In this document: positions 15,232 to 15,272 of the stretch, piece after piece
How the letters are laid out: every line of letters begins with the position of its first letter
How positions within the stretch are numbered: the first letter of the stretch is position 1
From: an uncultured Erysipelotrichaceae bacterium
GTDB taxonomy: Bacteria; Bacillota_I; Bacilli_A; Erysipelotrichales; Erysipelotrichaceae
NCBI GenBank assembly: GCA_937893115.1
Contig: CALBGK010000182.1
Coordinates: 1-15,272 of the forward strand
Length of the DNA stretch: 15,272 nucleotides
Direction of reading: 5' to 3'
Translations under genes and position numbers: made by a program
Notes under the pieces: model-generated
The model's input: the letters and a program-made list of their open reading frames with translations, nothing else
What the model was told of the DNA's origin: nothing
Database searches by the model: none

Positions 15232-15272
15232 TTATATTCTGTTGTAAATATTATTTATTGCTTCAATATAGC
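15232..15272 (-). CDS. Possible C-terminal end of a - strand gene
   Basis: Reading leftward, one frame is open from the window edge for 12 codons (ending YIEAINNIYNRI) and stops with TAA at 15234-15232, five bases before the - strand terminator stem. The position is what a gene end would look like, but 12 codons are too few to name a product. Confidence 0.35.
   Translation of the reverse strand, partial: YIEAINNIYNRI

Overview
The window is a low-GC Gram-positive (Firmicutes) chromosome segment. TGA is used as a stop (for example at 1433-1435 and 5044-5046), so this is the standard bacterial code and not the Mycoplasma one. Gene content, AT-rich codon use and the style of the surface proteins (G5 and LysM domains, Ig-like repeats, a Cys-paired EF-hand tail) suggest an Erysipelotrichia-type gut or oral firmicute. 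That placement is an inference. Every confident gene lies on the + strand.

Region 1 (1-2954) is a cell-envelope and rRNA-modification cluster: the C-terminal part of a LysM-G5-M23 peptidoglycan hydrolase whose start lies before the window, a membrane-anchored HtrA-type serine protease with a PDZ domain, and RlmH overlapping it. The htrA-rlmH pairing is common in Firmicutes. Region 2 (2955-7600) holds the PTS carrier HPr with its own promoter and terminator, then a tightly packed run of alpha-phosphoglucomutase, a TrmR-like tRNA methyltransferase, a very acidic protein of unknown function, and a membrane-anchored SH3b protein. The run ends in a strong terminator.

Region 3 (7601-12608) is a complete polyamine-uptake operon: an XRE-cupin regulator followed by potA, potB, potC and potD with 1-17 base overlaps. 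Its promoter region carries a perfect operator-like palindrome built from three alternating half-sites, plus a second palindrome upstream. PotA is the most unusual gene here. Its ATPase core is intact, but about 175 extra residues sit inside the C-terminal TOBE domain. They form two divergent tandem repeats that look like the Ig-like repeats of Gram-positive surface adhesins, although PotA acts in the cytoplasm.

Region 4 (12609-13908) is a single secreted parallel beta-helix protein with an InlB-repeat-like segment and a Cys-containing EF-hand tail. It is set between terminator and promoter elements and its codon use differs from its neighbours. Region 5 (13909-14895) is the rplM-rpsI (L13-S9) operon with a promoter, an L13-type leader that can pair with the Shine-Dalgarno sequence, and a terminator. 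The last 377 bases hold no convincing complete gene. They carry a second + strand hairpin and a - strand terminator, which implies a convergent gene ending at the window edge.
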